From contig CM045745.1 in NCBI GenBank assembly GCA_024760905.1, forward strand, positions 11,997,282 through 12,061,281: a stretch of DNA of 64,000 nucleotides, in the 5' to 3' direction. The position numbers were made by a program, and so were the translations under genes. Of this stretch, positions 63,925 through 64,000 are shown in pieces (the stretch's first letter is position 1; each line of letters starts with the position of its first letter). The notes beneath the pieces were generated by a model. That model was given only the letters and a program-made list of their open reading frames with translations, searched no databases and was not told where the DNA came from. This DNA comes from Plotosus lineatus. Its lineage: Eukaryota; Chordata; Actinopteri; Siluriformes; Plotosidae.

Positions 63925-64000
63925 TACATTCAAAATTTCATTTGTCCTGTTAGTCCGAATCTTATTTTTGCTCAATTCTACGTCTGTCTGTATGGGAAAA

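Overview
The window is nuclear DNA of a vertebrate, most likely a ray-finned (teleost-type) fish. Its three spliced protein genes match vertebrate families exon by exon: larp7, plin2 and haus6. An intact single-exon dnajb13-like gene lies between the first two. The intergenic and intronic space is filled with fish-type repeats: tRNA-headed SINEs, RTE- and L2-like LINE pieces, Tc1/pogo/hAT DNA transposons with TA or 8-bp target duplications, and many (AT)n, (GT)n and (AAT)n tracts. Identifications rest on reading the translated sequence and on family knowledge; no database search was run.

Layout. 1-4300: the 3' end of a leucine-rich-repeat (NLR-type) gene on the + strand, cut by the window start. 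4300-8530: SINEs and a broken Tc1-like element. 9048-23238: larp7 in 12 coding exons encoding 580 aa, its introns swollen by nested transposons. 23510-29560: LINE and SINE debris. 29649-30605: dnajb13-like gene without introns. 30880-39600: SINEs, a 30-bp minisatellite with higher-order structure (about 31960-32870), and an RTE LINE inserted in a Tigger-like element. 39710-44810: plin2 in 7 coding exons, 426 aa, with a compact promoter. 44810-51300: MITEs, a Tc1 remnant, a SINE and an RTE LINE that has lost its polymerase core. 51703 to beyond 62000: haus6, 13 coding exons covering the first 500 codons; the 3' part lies outside the window.

The genes do not form one pathway. LARP7 protects 7SK snRNA and restrains P-TEFb; DNAJB13 belongs to the axonemal radial spoke; perilipin-2 coats lipid droplets; HAUS6 is an augmin subunit for branching microtubules. 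The plin2-to-haus6 order and shared orientation is the same as in human 9p22 and so looks ancestral, whereas larp7 is on another chromosome in human.

The points most worth following are these. (1) A young SINE family has one tRNA head joined to either of two tails; one tail is built from the 5' plus the 3' end of the resident RTE LINE, the same design as ruminant Bov-tA. (2) A candidate H/ACA scaRNA with H box, ACA box and CAB-like loop lies in haus6 intron 1. (3) A minisatellite has an 11-unit higher-order repeat. (4) The dnajb13 copy is intact and intronless. (5) The NLR-like gene has an unrecognised C-terminal domain.
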